64,000 nt of DNA from positions 4,070-68,069 of the forward strand of contig QJNS01000320.1 of assembly GCA_004154925.1 (NCBI GenBank). The letters are read 5' to 3'. Position 1 is the stretch's first letter; the number at the start of each line of letters is the position of its first letter. Both the position numbers and the translations under genes were made by a program. This document shows, in pieces, positions 11,832 to 24,057 of this stretch. The notes under the pieces are model-generated. The model saw only the letters and a program-made list of their open reading frames with translations. It searched no databases and was not told the DNA's origin. Origin of the DNA: Monosporascus cannonballus (lineage: Eukaryota; Ascomycota; Sordariomycetes; Xylariales).

Positions 11832-14800
11832 TATTACGTGTAAGTGAATTAGTACTTCGAGGACCGGAGTGGTATGTACCTCGGATGTAGGTAGCTACCT
11901 CCTCTGAAGGGATTGGAGGACGGACTTTGACGTCGTGCCGCCTACCGAGATGACGCTCCCCTCCCTGCTGGGGAAGTTATTAGGCACCCTGTGTACAAAT
12001 AGAAAACCCCCAAGCGCTTAAGTCTTGACCCCGTAAGGTGCTAAGTTTGGGGGATACGCTACTGTAGTGCTTTTAGCGTAGATACCCAAGGGCCCAAGCA
12101 CCAAGCCCTCTTCAACTTTTCTCGGACCCGCGATCCTTCCTTGGAATGCCGGGACGATCGGGGCTCCCGTAACCTCGGTGGAGGGTTATGTCGGATGCTT
12201 TCGACCTTCAATGGCCACCGCCTTTTATTTCCTCAGTGGCCGACCAACAACCCATCTTTTCTGTTGTTTCCCCAATAAGCTCTGCCAAGTTGGTGTCCGT
12301 CGTACAGCACGTGTACCGTATGATTTCGTGAGCTGGTGTTCCGCATGAAAGACTTTCGCGGTCATCTGGAAGAGGGGTTCGAAGCGGAGTCGAAAGGGTG
12401 AAATGAGCATCGAAAAAGGAAGAGAGTCATTTCACGAATGCATCTCGGGGCGGGCATTGCCTTGATATTGTCCGTTATTGCTTCTGCCAACCGCTTTTGA
12501 GCCCCACCTCCGCCCTCACCGACCTCACTAGAGCTATACTGTGTAGGTCTTCTCCCCCCCGTGACCCTAGGATGAAACAGGTTGGTTTGTAAGGGTCCTC
12601 GTGGTAGTGGTGGTGTCTGGCTTGTTGTGATATTGCGGGAAACAAGGCTGAGCCGCCATCATCCTCACCCCTCTCCCTTCACCCGCGCTTTCACTTATCA
12701 TCTACAAACTGCTATAGTTACAGATCACTTAACCGTCCCCCACATTTTACCTATCTGGTTAGTTTCCGCCCTCGAAGAACGACGGCGGAGGAAACAGCCA
12801 CGACTTCTAGTGAAGACTTATTCACGGTGGGTTTTCCAGACGTAAATCATGGCCAGAGCGGAAACGCTACCCCTAAGCTGCTTGGTCCATTATTGATTCC
12901 CGGACAACCGCAACGCAGATGCAAGTGCGTCATAGCCTCATTATCGCTGGAGCTAAGAAACGATAAACTCTTGATGGCGTACATCTGGCACCTGCCCCGC
13001 CCCGCGGACTCCTGTACCTCCCCCCTCTCTCCTCTCCTTGGATTCAGGCCCACCGGCCCCGGGTGGATCATGTCGAGGCCGGCGGACTCGCTCTTGGTAG
13101 GGCTAGCGTATGCACTAGGCGCCATCAGGGCTTTCAAGGATGGTATTGATTTACCTCCGTTCACTGGTTCGAGGCAGCACCGGCCGCGGCTACTGCCTGA
13201 TATCGAAAGATCTTCCTGCTCCAGTGGGCCGTTCGGATGAGGCGTTATCCGCTTACGACTAAGATGGGCGACTCGATGATAGCCAGACCCAGGCTCGTTA
13301 TAAGATACAAATAAGTAATGCGTTACTTTGGTAGACGCAACAGGACATCAGGAACGATTCTGGTTAGGGGAGCCCACCTCTTTGAGGCTTCCTCTTCTGC
13401 CTCTGTCAATGGCCAGCACCAACTCAGAATTCCAGCAGGTCAGTACGCCCCCCCTCTGGACAAGTTTGGCTAAGGGCTTCCATGTTCTCAGCCCGAGTGT
13501 CAGTACTCGGTAACAGTCGACTCCTTTTCCGGAAACGGTTATGTTACTATTCCTTACCTCGCGGGGTCTGCAACATGGGCCACAATGTAACAAACAGCCC
13601 TAATGGCTCTGGGGAGATTCACGGACACTCTGCGCCATTCTTGAGTGCGCCTTGGAAAACCAGAGTGCCCCGTTATACCACCTACCCTGTCGAGCTTTTG
13701 TGACCCCCTGGACATATAATTCCCATCGAAGTAGGTGCCGTCAATTGCAATAGGAGCCATCCTCTCCCACAGGCTGCGGCGACTCACGGCAGGGATCTCT
13801 TGCGATGGCCGAAGGCTCCCTTGAAGCGCTGCAGAGCCCTGCCAAGTTCTCTAGAAAGGTCATGGCTGCTCTGCCCCACTCAATGAACGTGACCACGAGG
13901 AGGTCGTCAGTTCGAACACTACCACGACGGAACTTCGCATCAGCGCCACACCCCCCACGGAAGGTAAGTATTGATGAAAGCGTAGGAAGGTTTGGGTTTC
14001 GAGGGGTTCTTCAGAGTTGGAGCCGGCACTTTCGCTGGTTCGTTCAGCCTACTGCCCGGCACCCTGACTACGTGACTGGAAGATGTCCTCATCAAACATT
14101 AGGGGGAGTTGTGAGGAAGACCGACTGACTGTTCTGCGGCTTGTACAGGGTGTGTATCCTCGCTATGACTCCACCGTCAAACACACGCAGTAGATGTTAG
14201 ATTCTGGATAGATTATGAGCGTAGTACTGGACGGGATTCTACTCTTTCGATCATGGAAAGAAAGGGGGAAAGCCCCAGCGGCTGTGTAATCCAGGCACGT
14301 CGAAGGAAGCTCGATTCCAGCTCCGAGAAGACAGATGGAAACCCCCGAGAACAAATGCAGTTAATTCGTGCGGATATGAGTCTTTATCCTTGCGAGTAGG
14401 ATGTTGCATTCTGGTCAAATGCTTTCTTCCCGCCCTCAAGACAGGGTCGTGTCATCTCTCCAGTTCAAGGTTCTGGAACCTCTCCATGGGACAGGTGGAT
14501 ATGGGAAAGTATGGGCTTTTAAATCTCGGTTGACCTGGTCGATCATTTAGCCGGAGCCGAGGAAGGGAAAATCGGGTTATTGACTGGATATCTCTTCTAC
14601 TCATTGCCTTTGAGGCCCTTACCATATGTGTGCGAGTGAAGCTGATGATTGTCGCTGACTTCGATCAAGGAGCAAAAGCGAAGTCCACCCCACGGTTGCT
14701 TAAAGCCAGTCCAGGAGTAACACGGAGGGCTCGCCCCGAACCTAGGCGCCCCTATGACAGAGCGTAATCTCTATGCCTCACCAAATCCCGGTTTTAGCCT

Positions 14801-15145
14801 AATTTGCATCCGCACGACCCTGTACCCCATAGCGGAACGTTGCTCGGATCGATCTCGTTTATGGGGCAATAAATAAGGGGGACTCTATTCCTCATCAACT
14901 AACTTAACAGGGGACCTCCCTGCTACTGGGTCCAGATCTTGGAGAGACGTACGCAAAGACGTGGGACGACTACGGAAAGGGGGCTCTGGAGCTTGCTTTC
15001 CTGTACCTGGAAATTGACCCCCCCTAGCAGCGGGATCATTTCTGCCGCTGCGCATTCCCGAGGAGCTCGTACGCATCATGACATGAGGCAGGAGTGTCGT
15101 TTTGCTTCCGTTGTCCCGCCGCCCGTCCCGGGCCAAGGCTGGTGG
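11832..15145. other. Gene-poor stretch between Atg22-like and xylanase genes
   Basis: No gene is recognised. The distal part is the xylanase promoter region. Two GGCTAA-type motifs, the consensus bound by XlnR/XYR1-class xylanase regulators, occur on the minus strand at 14547-14552 and 14794-14799. Six-base motifs are common by chance, so this is weak evidence. Confidence 0.4.
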
Positions 15146-15152
15146 TATAAAA
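15146..15152 (+). promoter_or_regulatory. TATA box of the GH10 xylanase gene
   Basis: TATAAAA lies about 120 bases before the xylanase ATG, a usual distance for strongly expressed fungal secreted-enzyme genes. Confidence 0.55.
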
Positions 15153-15269
15153 CAACAAGCCGGTCCCCCTAAGGGATAGTGTAAGTGCTCACTCACGGCC
15201 TCGAGCACGCAATCATCTCCTTGGGCACCTGGACATTAGATCGTACCGCCCACGATTAGCTAGCTCACG

Positions 15270-16631
15270 ATGAAGTCGGCTCTCCTCCTCCTCCTGGCGC
15301 CTCTGACGGCCTGGGCCGCCCTCGTCGAAGAAAGGCAGGCGCCCGTCAGCATCGACAGGCTGATCAAGGCCAGGGGCAAGACGTACTTCGGCACCTGCAC
15401 GGACCAGAACCGGCTCACGACCGGCAGGTCCGCCGCCATCATCCAGCAGAACTTCGGCCAGGTCACGCCCGAGAACAGCATGAAGTGGGACGTAAGTCAA
15501 AGCCTAACTAGGCGGTTCCCGGGCCCCCTCCCCCCTTTTGCGTTGCAAGGGACTGTCCCTATGGCATCCGTCAGCCGGGGTCCATGTGCTCCGGGTCGCG
15601 CGTCTCTGGATTTCTTCCCCATCGCTTGCTCGGGTGGGGATTTGGCTAACTTGAGATATTCTGTCTGTAGCAAATCGAGCCGCAGCGCGGCCAGTTCAGA
15701 TGGGCGCAGGCCGACTACCTCGTCGACTGGGCCGTTCAGAACAACAAGACCATCCGCGGCCACACCCTCGTCTGGCACTCGCAGCTGGCCGGCTGGGTTA
15801 ACAACATCAGGGACCGGGCGACCCTGACCTCGGTCATCCAGAACCACATCGACACCGTCATGAGGCGGTACAGGGGCAAGATCTTGCACTGGGTTCGTCA
15901 GCCCCCCCTTGGACATAAGGCCCCTCCGCCCTTCCCCCCCTCCCCCTACCAAGATTATCGAAAGCAGGCCCGTGCTAACCCGTGAGCGAACACGGCAACA
16001 GGACGTCGTCAACGAGATCTTCGAGGAGAACGGCAACCTGCGCCGCTCCGTCTTCTCGGAGGTGCTGGGCGAGGACTTCGTGCGCATCGCCTTCGAGGCC
16101 GCGCGCAACGCGGACCCGGACGCCGTGCTCTACATCAACGACTACAACCTCGACCAGCCCAACTACGGCAAGACGCAGGGCATGATCCGCAACGTCCAGA
16201 AGTGGATCCAGGCGGGCGTGCCCATCGACGGCATCGGCTCGCAGGCCCACCTGACGCAGGGCCTCGCGTCCCAGGCGGCCGCCACCATCCGCGCCCTCGC
16301 CGCCACCCCGGGCATCAAGGAGGTCGCCTTCACCGAGGTCGACATCGTCGGCGCCTCGCCCCAGGACTACACCGCCGTCACCAACGCCTGCATGAACGAG
16401 CCCAAGTGCGTCGGCATCACCGTCTGGGGCGTCCGGGATCCCGTGAGTCTTCCTCCTCGCCTGATCCTCCCATATTATTTCTCCCCGCATGATGTGAAGT
16501 GTGAGGACCAGGAATGCTGACCTCGTGTGCCGCAGGACTCTTGGAGGGCCCAGAACAACCCTCTGCTCTTCGACGCCAACTGGAACCCCAAGCCCGCGTA
16601 CAACGCTATCGTCACTGCCCTCGGTGGTTAG
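15270..16631 (+). CDS. Secreted endo-1,4-beta-xylanase, GH10
   Basis: Hydrolyses internal beta-1,4 linkages of xylan outside the cell. Exons are 15270-15491, 15671-15892, 16002-16442 and 16536-16631, giving 326 residues. A signal peptide ([16 protein letters not shown]) is followed by a short propeptide and the single GH10 domain. Visible signatures are [19 protein letters not shown], the [10 protein letters not shown] strand, the acid/base WDVVNE (E153), [16 protein letters not shown], the nucleophile in FTEVDI (E260) and [13 protein letters not shown]. The domain ends at the stop with no carbohydrate-binding module or linker, so this is the minimal form of the family. The start follows a TATA box and leads directly into the signal peptide. 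Catalytic residues are intact, so I expect an active enzyme. Confidence 0.96.
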
Positions 16632-17191
16632 ATGGTCCATCTCGAGCCTGGGGTTCGCCGGTGGGGCGACGAAGCTATAGCTATCTTCTGAGCTCCGAGG
16701 GGGAACTCTTGCTTGTACCTGCTTGCTCATACTCCCCACCTGTACATAGCCAACATATAGTGAACAAGTTGTGTCTCGCGATCAATTCGTAACAATGAAG
16801 TTGTGACAATAGCCGGGATAAGGTGCGGTCTGAACGTGGTGATAGCCGTATACCGCCCACGGTGGCTCTCTTGGCATGGAGCCAGCCGGACAGTACATGG
16901 TGGAGTCGCGGAACAAACGACAGGATATCATTGGAATCTAACAGAGAAACAGCCAGCAGAGCCGGCGGGATACGAGACGAAGTAAATAATTCCGCAGGGC
17001 CACCAAGTGCGACATCTTCCTCCCCTTCCGTCGAACAAGCAAGCATCCGTCCATTTGAATCACTCCCCTCGGAACCCCCCCTACCATAGAACAAAGAAGT
17101 TCATCAGATGGTCCCCCCCTCTTCTCATTTCGGGGGCCTCGCGCACTACCACACTGTCATTCCTCTTCCTCCCTCCCCTCCGTCCTCGCCC
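16632..17191. other. Convergent intergenic spacer
   Basis: Lies between the 3' ends of the xylanase (+) and the DUF3602 gene (-). No gene seen. Confidence 0.5.
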
Positions 17192-17809
17192 TCACTTCTT
17201 GAAGACGCCCAGGAGCTTGCCCTTGAGCTTGTCGGCGAGCCCAACGTGGTGTCCGGTGGCGCCGGCGGCCGTCTGGCCGTCTGTGACCTTCTGGCCTTTC
17301 TGCTGGTGGTGCTTGGAGCCGAGCTCGACGTTGGCGGCGCCGCCGCGGCCCACGTGGTGGTCCTCGTCGGCCGATGGGCGCACCGCCGCCTCGGGCACCA
17401 CGTCCCGGTCGGTGCGCGGGCCCGGCGGCTTGCCTGCGTCGCCGATGTTGCCGCCGCCTGTTTTGTCGCGGGCTCGAGGTTAGCCAATGCGCGTTCTATT
17501 TTGTTGTATTTCGTATGCACGTAGTACTCGTACGAGATGGGATGGCGGGTATTCCGTGGATACGCTGCGTGACGTGCGATTTGGAGATGGGATGGAGTGG
17601 GCTAAGGAGGTTGAGATGCGATGGGAATTGGAGAGAGAATGAGGTTGAAGGGGACTCCGCTGCGTACCTCCTCGTCCTGTGCTAAATGCGCCGTCGCCGT
17701 GGCTGCCCTGGGGCCCTTCCCGGACGATGGCGCCGTCTACGTACTGGGTGCTGTCCGGGCTGATGTTGCCGGCGCCTCCGCGGCCGTGTGAGACTTCCGG
17801 GGCGCTCAT
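17192..17809 (-). CDS. Small GRGG-repeat protein (DUF3602 family)
   Basis: Predicted 135-residue hydrophilic protein with exons 17809-17668 and 17457-17192 separated by a 210-base intron. It carries repeated Gly-rich motifs: HGRGGAGNISPD near the N-terminus, STGRGGGGNIGDAG across the exon junction, and HHVGRGGAANVEL. A basic C-terminus (LADKLKGKLLGVFKK) could be amphipathic. This spaced GRGGxGN pattern is the hallmark of the fungal DUF3602 family, whose function is unknown. No signal peptide or membrane helix is visible. Start ATG at 17809 opens MSAPEVSHGRGG, typical of the family. Confidence 0.8.
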
Positions 17810-18362
17810 CTTCGGTGAATTGATACCGTTGGAGCTTCTTGCGGATTGCGACGAGTTAGTTTCTGGGTGGAATAGGTAGTCAAATACAGCACAGCAATGG
17901 AAAAAAGGAAGAGAAAGTTTCTGCGATTTGCGATATCTTGCGATTCGATGAGGCTCGCGACTTGCAACTTGCGAGATCGGGGTCCTCCGATAGTTACGGC
18001 CCCATCCTTATCACCGTCAGAGCTCTCCAGCTTCATGTGCCTGAATGACTACTCTTGAATGGTTGAAGCTGCGAGGCAAGCCGCGGGTCATATTCCAGGT
18101 AGTGTATGCTGGGTAAGTAGGTGGTCACCGGTTGCATCGTACGTACCTAGCTGGTGAGATGTTTGAAAGATGAAGAATGCAGTCGATTGAGGTTCTTTCG
18201 AATAGTTCCTAAAGGGGGGGGCAGCGAGAACGGGACAACTGGATAGGCTCGTGTGGCCATATATATCCTTACGTTAGACCTTCCTGAGCTAGGCGTGCCG
18301 CTGGCTGATGTAACTGACAGGCTGGGGGCCAGGGCAGGTTTTCAGCTCCCGTCATCCATTCG

Positions 18363-18432
<70 letters not shown>

Positions 18433-19282
18433 CTGAGNNNNNCCCGTCATCCATTCGTTAACCCCCCCCCCCGGTATTATCGGTTGAGCCTTAACCATGA
18501 AGGTCTTCTTCGTCCTTTAGACAACAAACGGCACTAAACAGCCCAGCGATAAGACTCCCCAGAGGCAAACTACGGTTCAATCAGCGACCACACACTGTTA
18601 AATGCTCTAAAATATATGCTGTATTTCGGTTCCCCTTCGGTTTGAATACTTAATGCATATGCATATGTAAGCACACCTAACAAGAAACGAAAAGAGCTCT
18701 CAGAATGCGACGCTTCTGTTGCTGGTGTTGTTCGTAGAGCGGATACCAGTCGGAATGTCCCAAGACCTGACATAATTCTAGCTTCTTATCCAGCGATAAG
18801 ATAGCGAGCTGTCAGTGGTTGATGCTGCCATCCCGCTAGCCCCCCCAAGCCACCCTAATGTTGCCAAGCATGCTCCACAACCCGATATTGAATGCAGCTA
18901 TCCCGCCTTGGAGACCCACAAGAGCTCCCTTAGCGTTAATCCTTTATCAAGTACCAGATCGAAATGTTGCTAAACAAATGCACGAAGTAGGAATGAGGCA
19001 AGCCTCTCATGAGATAAGGCTCTGTAGTCTATTGGTCATTTTCAAGTTGAAACCGGTCTAACTCTAATTCAAAATCAGAACGCCAGCCCTCCCATATCCA
19101 AACGCCGTAAATCACTAAAGGAAACCCAAGAACAAGATAGAATGGCCTGTAAGACGGCAGGAGCGCCTTCAACCCGAAGTGTGTCGTTGCGGAGAAGTCT
19201 CATATCGTATGCCACGAAAGGAACTGCTCAATAGCGGGGTATTGTCAAGGATCCAGTCATCTCATGCCTGAACTTCCCGAGC
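17810..19282. other. Intergenic region containing a sequence gap and homopolymers
   Basis: No gene recognised. It contains a poly-G run, a run of undetermined bases and a duplicated 17-base flank, annotated separately. Confidence 0.5.
18365..18472. repeat. 68-base poly-G, N gap and duplicated flank
   Basis: G runs from 18365 to 18432, five undetermined bases lie at 18438-18442, and an 11-base C run is at 18462-18472. The 17-base string CCCGTCATCCATTCGTT occurs just before the poly-G and again just after the gap. That is the pattern expected when two contig ends read through the same homopolymer are placed end to end. Probably an assembly artefact at a real G/C homopolymer. Confidence 0.8.
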
Positions 19283-20332
19283 CTATCGCTGCTCTTCGCC
19301 TGTCTGCTTTGTTGCTTTTTCCAAGCGTTGCAATTCCATCTGCCTCCTATTCTTCTCGTTTACACGGTTTTTCTTCACCCGGATGTCTTCCTCGGCGCGC
19401 AGCGCTCTGTCGCGCAGAGTCAGGTCGACTAGCACCTCGTCGTTGTCGGTGATGCGGATCAGATCTCTCTGAGCCTGGAGCAGGCTGCGGGGCTTCCTAT
19501 AGGCATCCTTCTCGGCCGAAGGGAGGGCTTTGTAGGCCTGGCGAGCCAGCGCCCGGGCGCTCTGGCTGACCTGTAGACCGGGGCAGTCTTTCGCGGCTAG
19601 GTCTTTCAGGCAGTCGTCCCATTCGCGGATCGTGGTCACCATGATGCGGTGGAGCATCTGGAAAATGAGGCCATGGCCGTCGCCCGGGAGGCCGATGGTG
19701 CTGAGCCGGGCCTTGTCGCACTTTTCGCAGCCCCACGCCGAGAAGAGCATCAGGTAGGCGTGTGCCATCTCGTGGACCAGGGTTTCCGCGATGGCCATGA
19801 GCGGGAATATCTGGTCCTTCGAGCCGATGTTGACCTTGAGGTGGCACCGGTCACCCCTGAGCACGGTATGTCCGTTCCACCCCTCCTTGACGGAGCCGTC
19901 CTCAGTGGGCGCGACGATGTCCATCCCGAACTCTACGTCCAAGTGACCTCTAAGCTGTCCGAAGAAGAAGAAGTTATCGATATGGGTTCTTAGATTGTTG
20001 GCGTCCCTTTTCTGCGCATTAAGAGCCCTGCCCCGCTCGACCTCCTGGCCAAATTTGGCTCGGGACTGTAGAAACGTGCCGGTAAAGCCCTTTCGAGCAT
20101 CCTCGTGGCGCAAACTCAGGTCGTCATCCTCGCGCAGCCAGAACGTCTTGACGGAGAAGTTCAACAGATCCCGGGGCATGTAAGAGCCCGGTTCGAGGTC
20201 GACGACGTATTTGTTATCGAAGGGATAATACGTGGGCATGCTTTTGTGTCTATGCGCCAGCTGCGTTTGCTTCTTCTCGCCCTTATTGGCCCCCTTCTGA
20301 TTGGTGCCCTCGGTCGACTCTGTGTCGGACAT
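19283..20332 (-). CDS. SprT-like zinc metalloprotease domain protein
   Basis: Uninterrupted 349-residue frame with ATG at 20332. The active site HEMAH (H187, E188, H191) fits the HExxH zinc-protease motif, and H220 in GDGHG is the likely third ligand. This is the arrangement of the SprT-like family that includes Spartan and Wss1-type DNA-protein crosslink proteases. CxxC (C202, C205) follows the active-site helix. The N-terminus is polar and the C-terminal 60 residues are strongly charged and probably helical. No UBZ, PIP or SHP-type motif is obvious, so this belongs to the poorly studied fungal SprT-like group rather than being a clear Spartan orthologue. Substrate is unknown. Confidence 0.85.
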   Translation of the reverse strand: MSDTESTEGTNQKGANKGEKKQTQLAHRHKSMPTYYPFDNKYVVDLEPGSYMPRDLLNFSVKTFWLREDDDLSLRHEDARKGFTGTFLQSRAKFGQEVERGRALNAQKRDANNLRTHIDNFFFFGQLRGHLDVEFGMDIVAPTEDGSVKEGWNGHTVLRGDRCHLKVNIGSKDQIFPLMAIAETLVHEMAHAYLMLFSAWGCEKCDKARLSTIGLPGDGHGLIFQMLHRIMVTTIREWDDCLKDLAAKDCPGLQVSQSARALARQAYKALPSAEKDAYRKPRSLLQAQRDLIRITDNDEVLVDLTLRDRALRAEEDIRVKKNRVNEKNRRQMELQRLEKATKQTGEEQR

Positions 20333-21712
20333 GTTGAAGCAAGGTGATGTGGATTATCGATGTTGCGGAGTCGTTTATGACTGTATTGTAAATTGACTTG
20401 GGTCTTGTTTTGGGGCTGTATACTCCTCTTTGGTAGAGCCTTGTAGCCTGTAAAGATCCTGTTCTGCGAATGAAGAGACTTAACGAGTTGCTTGGGACTG
20501 GGGGATGATACTTATACGTAGCACATGTAAGTCTGGAAGCGTCTTTAAGCACTATGGCTTCCTCAGAGTTCTTCAATATGCTCTACGGATGCTCCTCGGT
20601 GACTAAATGATCCTTTGTCCGGGGATCCATCGAATCAGTCAGCCGTTTCTGGGGCTCGCCTACTTAGGTACCCTCTACAGATGATTCGTTCTTGTCTGAG
20701 ACAGCTATTGGGAACCCAGTAGCAGACCACGGAATAGAATGACCCAAGGTAGATGTTGTCCTATGACCCCCTGAAATAGTTGCGCCTTCGCTTCTTGACC
20801 GCAACTAGGCTTAGGATGACTTCGAAATCACAAACCTAGCAGACAAGGTTAATCAACCGGTTCACTGAGATCTATTAACCCATCATAAATGCAATATAAA
20901 AGGATTTAAAAAGCAAAGAATCTGCCAATCAAGACTTGCTGACTGCTGATGGAATCAAGGATTGGATAGAAAGGACTAAATCCATAGACAGTGCTGAAGG
21001 ATTACAGAGGGGAACAGACCCTGGAGACAGGACTGCAGGAGCGGAGGGTGCACGAACGGGTAACCACAAGTAAGTACGTGCGGTCCACATCCTCGATCGA
21101 GTGCTCCTGAGTCCTGCCATCTTACTCTACTGATTGGGTATTCGTCAGAGGGGTGGTCCAGATGAGCTATCAACATTTCAATTTGATAAACGAAGAAGCT
21201 TATTTAGACGTGAAATTGGGGCTCGGGGGAATATCTGGTAATAAACTTGGAGATAGCAGCGGATGAGAGGTCGCCCAGAATACATGCGATGAATATTGGC
21301 CATGCGAAGAGCGAGATCGTCTGCCAACGTCGCCTTTGATACGGCGTTAGGATATCCAAATCGTGTTACTGCAAAGAGTGCGGGCTGATGCTGTGAAAGT
21401 TGGACCAAATTCGTTACATGGCTGCTTCGTGGGTACATAGCTCCCCCAGCACGATAAACTGATCCAGTCGTTTAGGTGAGGGCGGGGAGGGCACAATCCA
21501 CCGACGTAGAGCACCAACACGCGGATGGAAAGGTTGACCGACTTGTTGCAATTGCGGAAATAGAAGACTACCAGCACTATGGGTTTGCCTTCACGACAAC
21601 CGGCTCGAAACTTGTTACCATCACTATGCATGTGTCTTCATAACAACATGCTCAGACCGTGTCACCACCAGTCGACACTAGGTCGAGCCCCATAGCAATC
21701 GAGGAACAAACC
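20333..21712. other. Intergenic spacer, no recognisable gene
   Basis: Upstream region of the SprT-like gene. Only short frames without family resemblance. Confidence 0.5.
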
Positions 21713-22169
21713 TTAAGTGCCCTCTACCAAGCCGAAATCCTCATCCGATGGCTCCCCGAGGGATCTGGAAGGCGGCTTCTCGCGGCCTCCTTCCACGATG
21801 TTGGACTCGTCGATAGCCTCCTTCTCGTCCCGCTCTGCAAGTCATAAAGTGTGAGCGCCGTCGCAACCAAGACTCCTTTATTTGGGAACGAGCGCTTGGG
21901 CCATACAAGCGGGTGATGAAGGAAAGCATGAAGAAACAGAGTGGGGTGGGAAGGGCCTTACCTAGCTGGCGGTTGGAGTCGGGATCTTTGGCATCGACAG
22001 GGTCCTCGACCTTGGCATCGTCGCCAACGACGGGAGCCGGCTCTCCCTTCTTATCTGCGCCCATGACGTAGGAGTCATTTTGGACATGACCCTCCGGGAC
22101 CTCGTCGTCACGCACGCCGGTGGTGGAAGACGGCTTGTCGTCACTCTGGTGGTAGGCGACCTTCGACAT
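21713..22169 (-). CDS. Small acidic hypothetical protein
   Basis: Predicted 109-residue protein with exons 22169-21962 and 21834-21713 and a 127-base intron (GTAAGG...GCAG). It is very hydrophilic and rich in Asp, Glu and Lys, with no signal peptide or membrane segment. Exon 1 has VRDDEVPEGHVQNDSYVMG and KVEDPVDAKDPDSNRQL; exon 2 ends in SLGEPSDEDFGLVEGT. The splice keeps the protein acidic to its end, whereas reading through the intron introduces a compositionally different hydrophobic stretch; this supports the spliced form. I do not recognise the family. It is probably a disordered protein. Confidence 0.6.
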
Positions 22170-24057
22170 GTTGACAGAGTTGATTCAATGCGGTACTCCT
22201 GGAGTAGAGATATTGGATGCTCTATTTGGGGGAAGTTGGATGGGAGCTGGGGAAATATTGCGGAAGTAGGAGGTTTGCGGTTTTGTTTATGATGTGTTGG
22301 CTAAAGCTGGTCTGTCTCTTGCCTTTTTATAGGCGAGGGAATCCCGGGCGACGTCAACGCAACCTGATAAATACAAGGCATCAACACAGAATATGGTCTC
22401 TGTTTGGGAATTAGATTGTGTTTCATGTTTGCTAGACAGCAATGAGATTGATAAGTCTCGCTGTCACGATGACGCCCTGATATGCAGTGCGGAGAATAAG
22501 GCCCGAACGCCTCAGAAGTCTCTTACCGTTACTACACGAGATAACTCACCATGTTTCCTACCATCACCTGCCAAAAATACCTTCTTGGGAGCATTACCGC
22601 CATAATACATAGATTACCGGAATACATGGGACGTGTACTTCAGCCATAAGCAGAGAGGCGAAAGGGTCGACGTAACGCTATCCCCAAGAATAATGGAGCG
22701 AACTGGAGACAGAAGGCACAGCCAGAATTCAACATTCAAAGTAGGGTTCAGTAATTAAAAAGAGAAGACGCATCATTTCGTTCGATGTGCTGATTATGGA
22801 ATTTCTTTGCGGCTACTGCCCCCTAACCTGTTATGGCTATATCAGAATGGAGAGCTAGGCGTGTCTCTATCTTGGACTGAGTTTTGTATGTTAGACTACA
22901 GGAGGAATAAATCATCCTGTTAAACCTGTAACTTGGTATGCTTCATTGTGATATACTGTAAGGAGAAGTGTATACCCCTTTCAGGTGCCCGGTGACCCAC
23001 AGGCGAGGGCTCTACTTGTTTGCATACGGGTTTCTCTCCCGAGTAGTCAGAAGAACAGCAGACACTAATGGTTATCTATTCACTGCCTATGCTACATTCT
23101 AGACTGATTTTCCTGTCTCCCAGTCTGCTCTATCACGTTCCCCAATGCATAACTCTTTGGTATCACGTAGATAGAGCTTGCTCAGCAACACTAGCCTCGA
23201 TACGCTTATATCATATCCAGGGCCTGAAGTGATGCATTCAGTGTTTGGTATTATCAACTACCATCAGCAACACAGTTGCCTCAGCAAAACAAAACATTCT
23301 GTCTGGCATGTTCCGTTTCCTATGCGATTATTGGCGTTTCTTAAGGCGTGAGTGACATTAAATTCCCGTCGCTGAAGTCGACTATTGGCGCTACGACGAT
23401 AAATACGATTACCAAAGCATTCGCTGCGAATGGAGGTTAAGTTTATCGTGATTCCTGTCACGCAGGGCGAACAGAGATGTTAGGAGCAGGGTAATCAGTT
23501 CGTAATGGGCAGAACGGTTTTGAAACTAATGAAGCTATGTTCAACAGAGTGGGATATATGCGAGAGGTAGGGTATATAGCAGACACTCTTGTATTCCTGG
23601 AGCCAAATTAGGGCTGGTAAATTAGGCTTGCCCTTGATAGCATAGGGATATCTTGTACCACTGCATCACGTTCCATACGCCGCGGCTTCGCTAGTTGATG
23701 ATGTGCGTCTCTAAGAATTGAGACAGAAGGTGAGGCTACCCTGCAAAGATTTGTATGGGAAAACGTTCAGGGGAGACTCAAGGTGTGTCACAGAAGATAG
23801 AGTTGACTATATTTTAGCTATGGAAGCCCAACAACAGCTGGGGAAATTCAGGGCTATATATATATGTGAAGAATGGCTTATTAAGCTTTATCATTCCATT
23901 ATTAATCAGTATTTTCCATTATTAATCAAATGGAAAGCTTTTGGAAGACTTTGGAAGACTTTTGGAAGTCTTACGAATTCTTTTGCCATCTTCGCCACCT
24001 CGAATAGGGATAGACCCACTTTTCCGGAGTTGAACAACTCCGAATTCCTAGAGCGTC
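22170..24057. other. AT-rich intergenic region
   Basis: No gene recognised. An AT-rich open frame near 23.7-24.1 kb is low-complexity and overlaps the terminal exon of the sugar transporter on the other strand, so I do not call it a gene. Confidence 0.45.
23894..23970 (+). repeat. Short direct and tandem repeats
   Basis: TTCCATTATTAATCA occurs at 23894-23908 and again at 23914-23928. It is followed by about three imperfect copies of TTGGAAGACT from about 23941 to 23968. Simple local repeats; origin not identifiable. Confidence 0.6.

Noticed and set aside
15975..16739. 254-codon frame antisense to the xylanase
   Set aside because: Mirror of the xylanase codon bias; no family resemblance and it overlaps well-supported exons.
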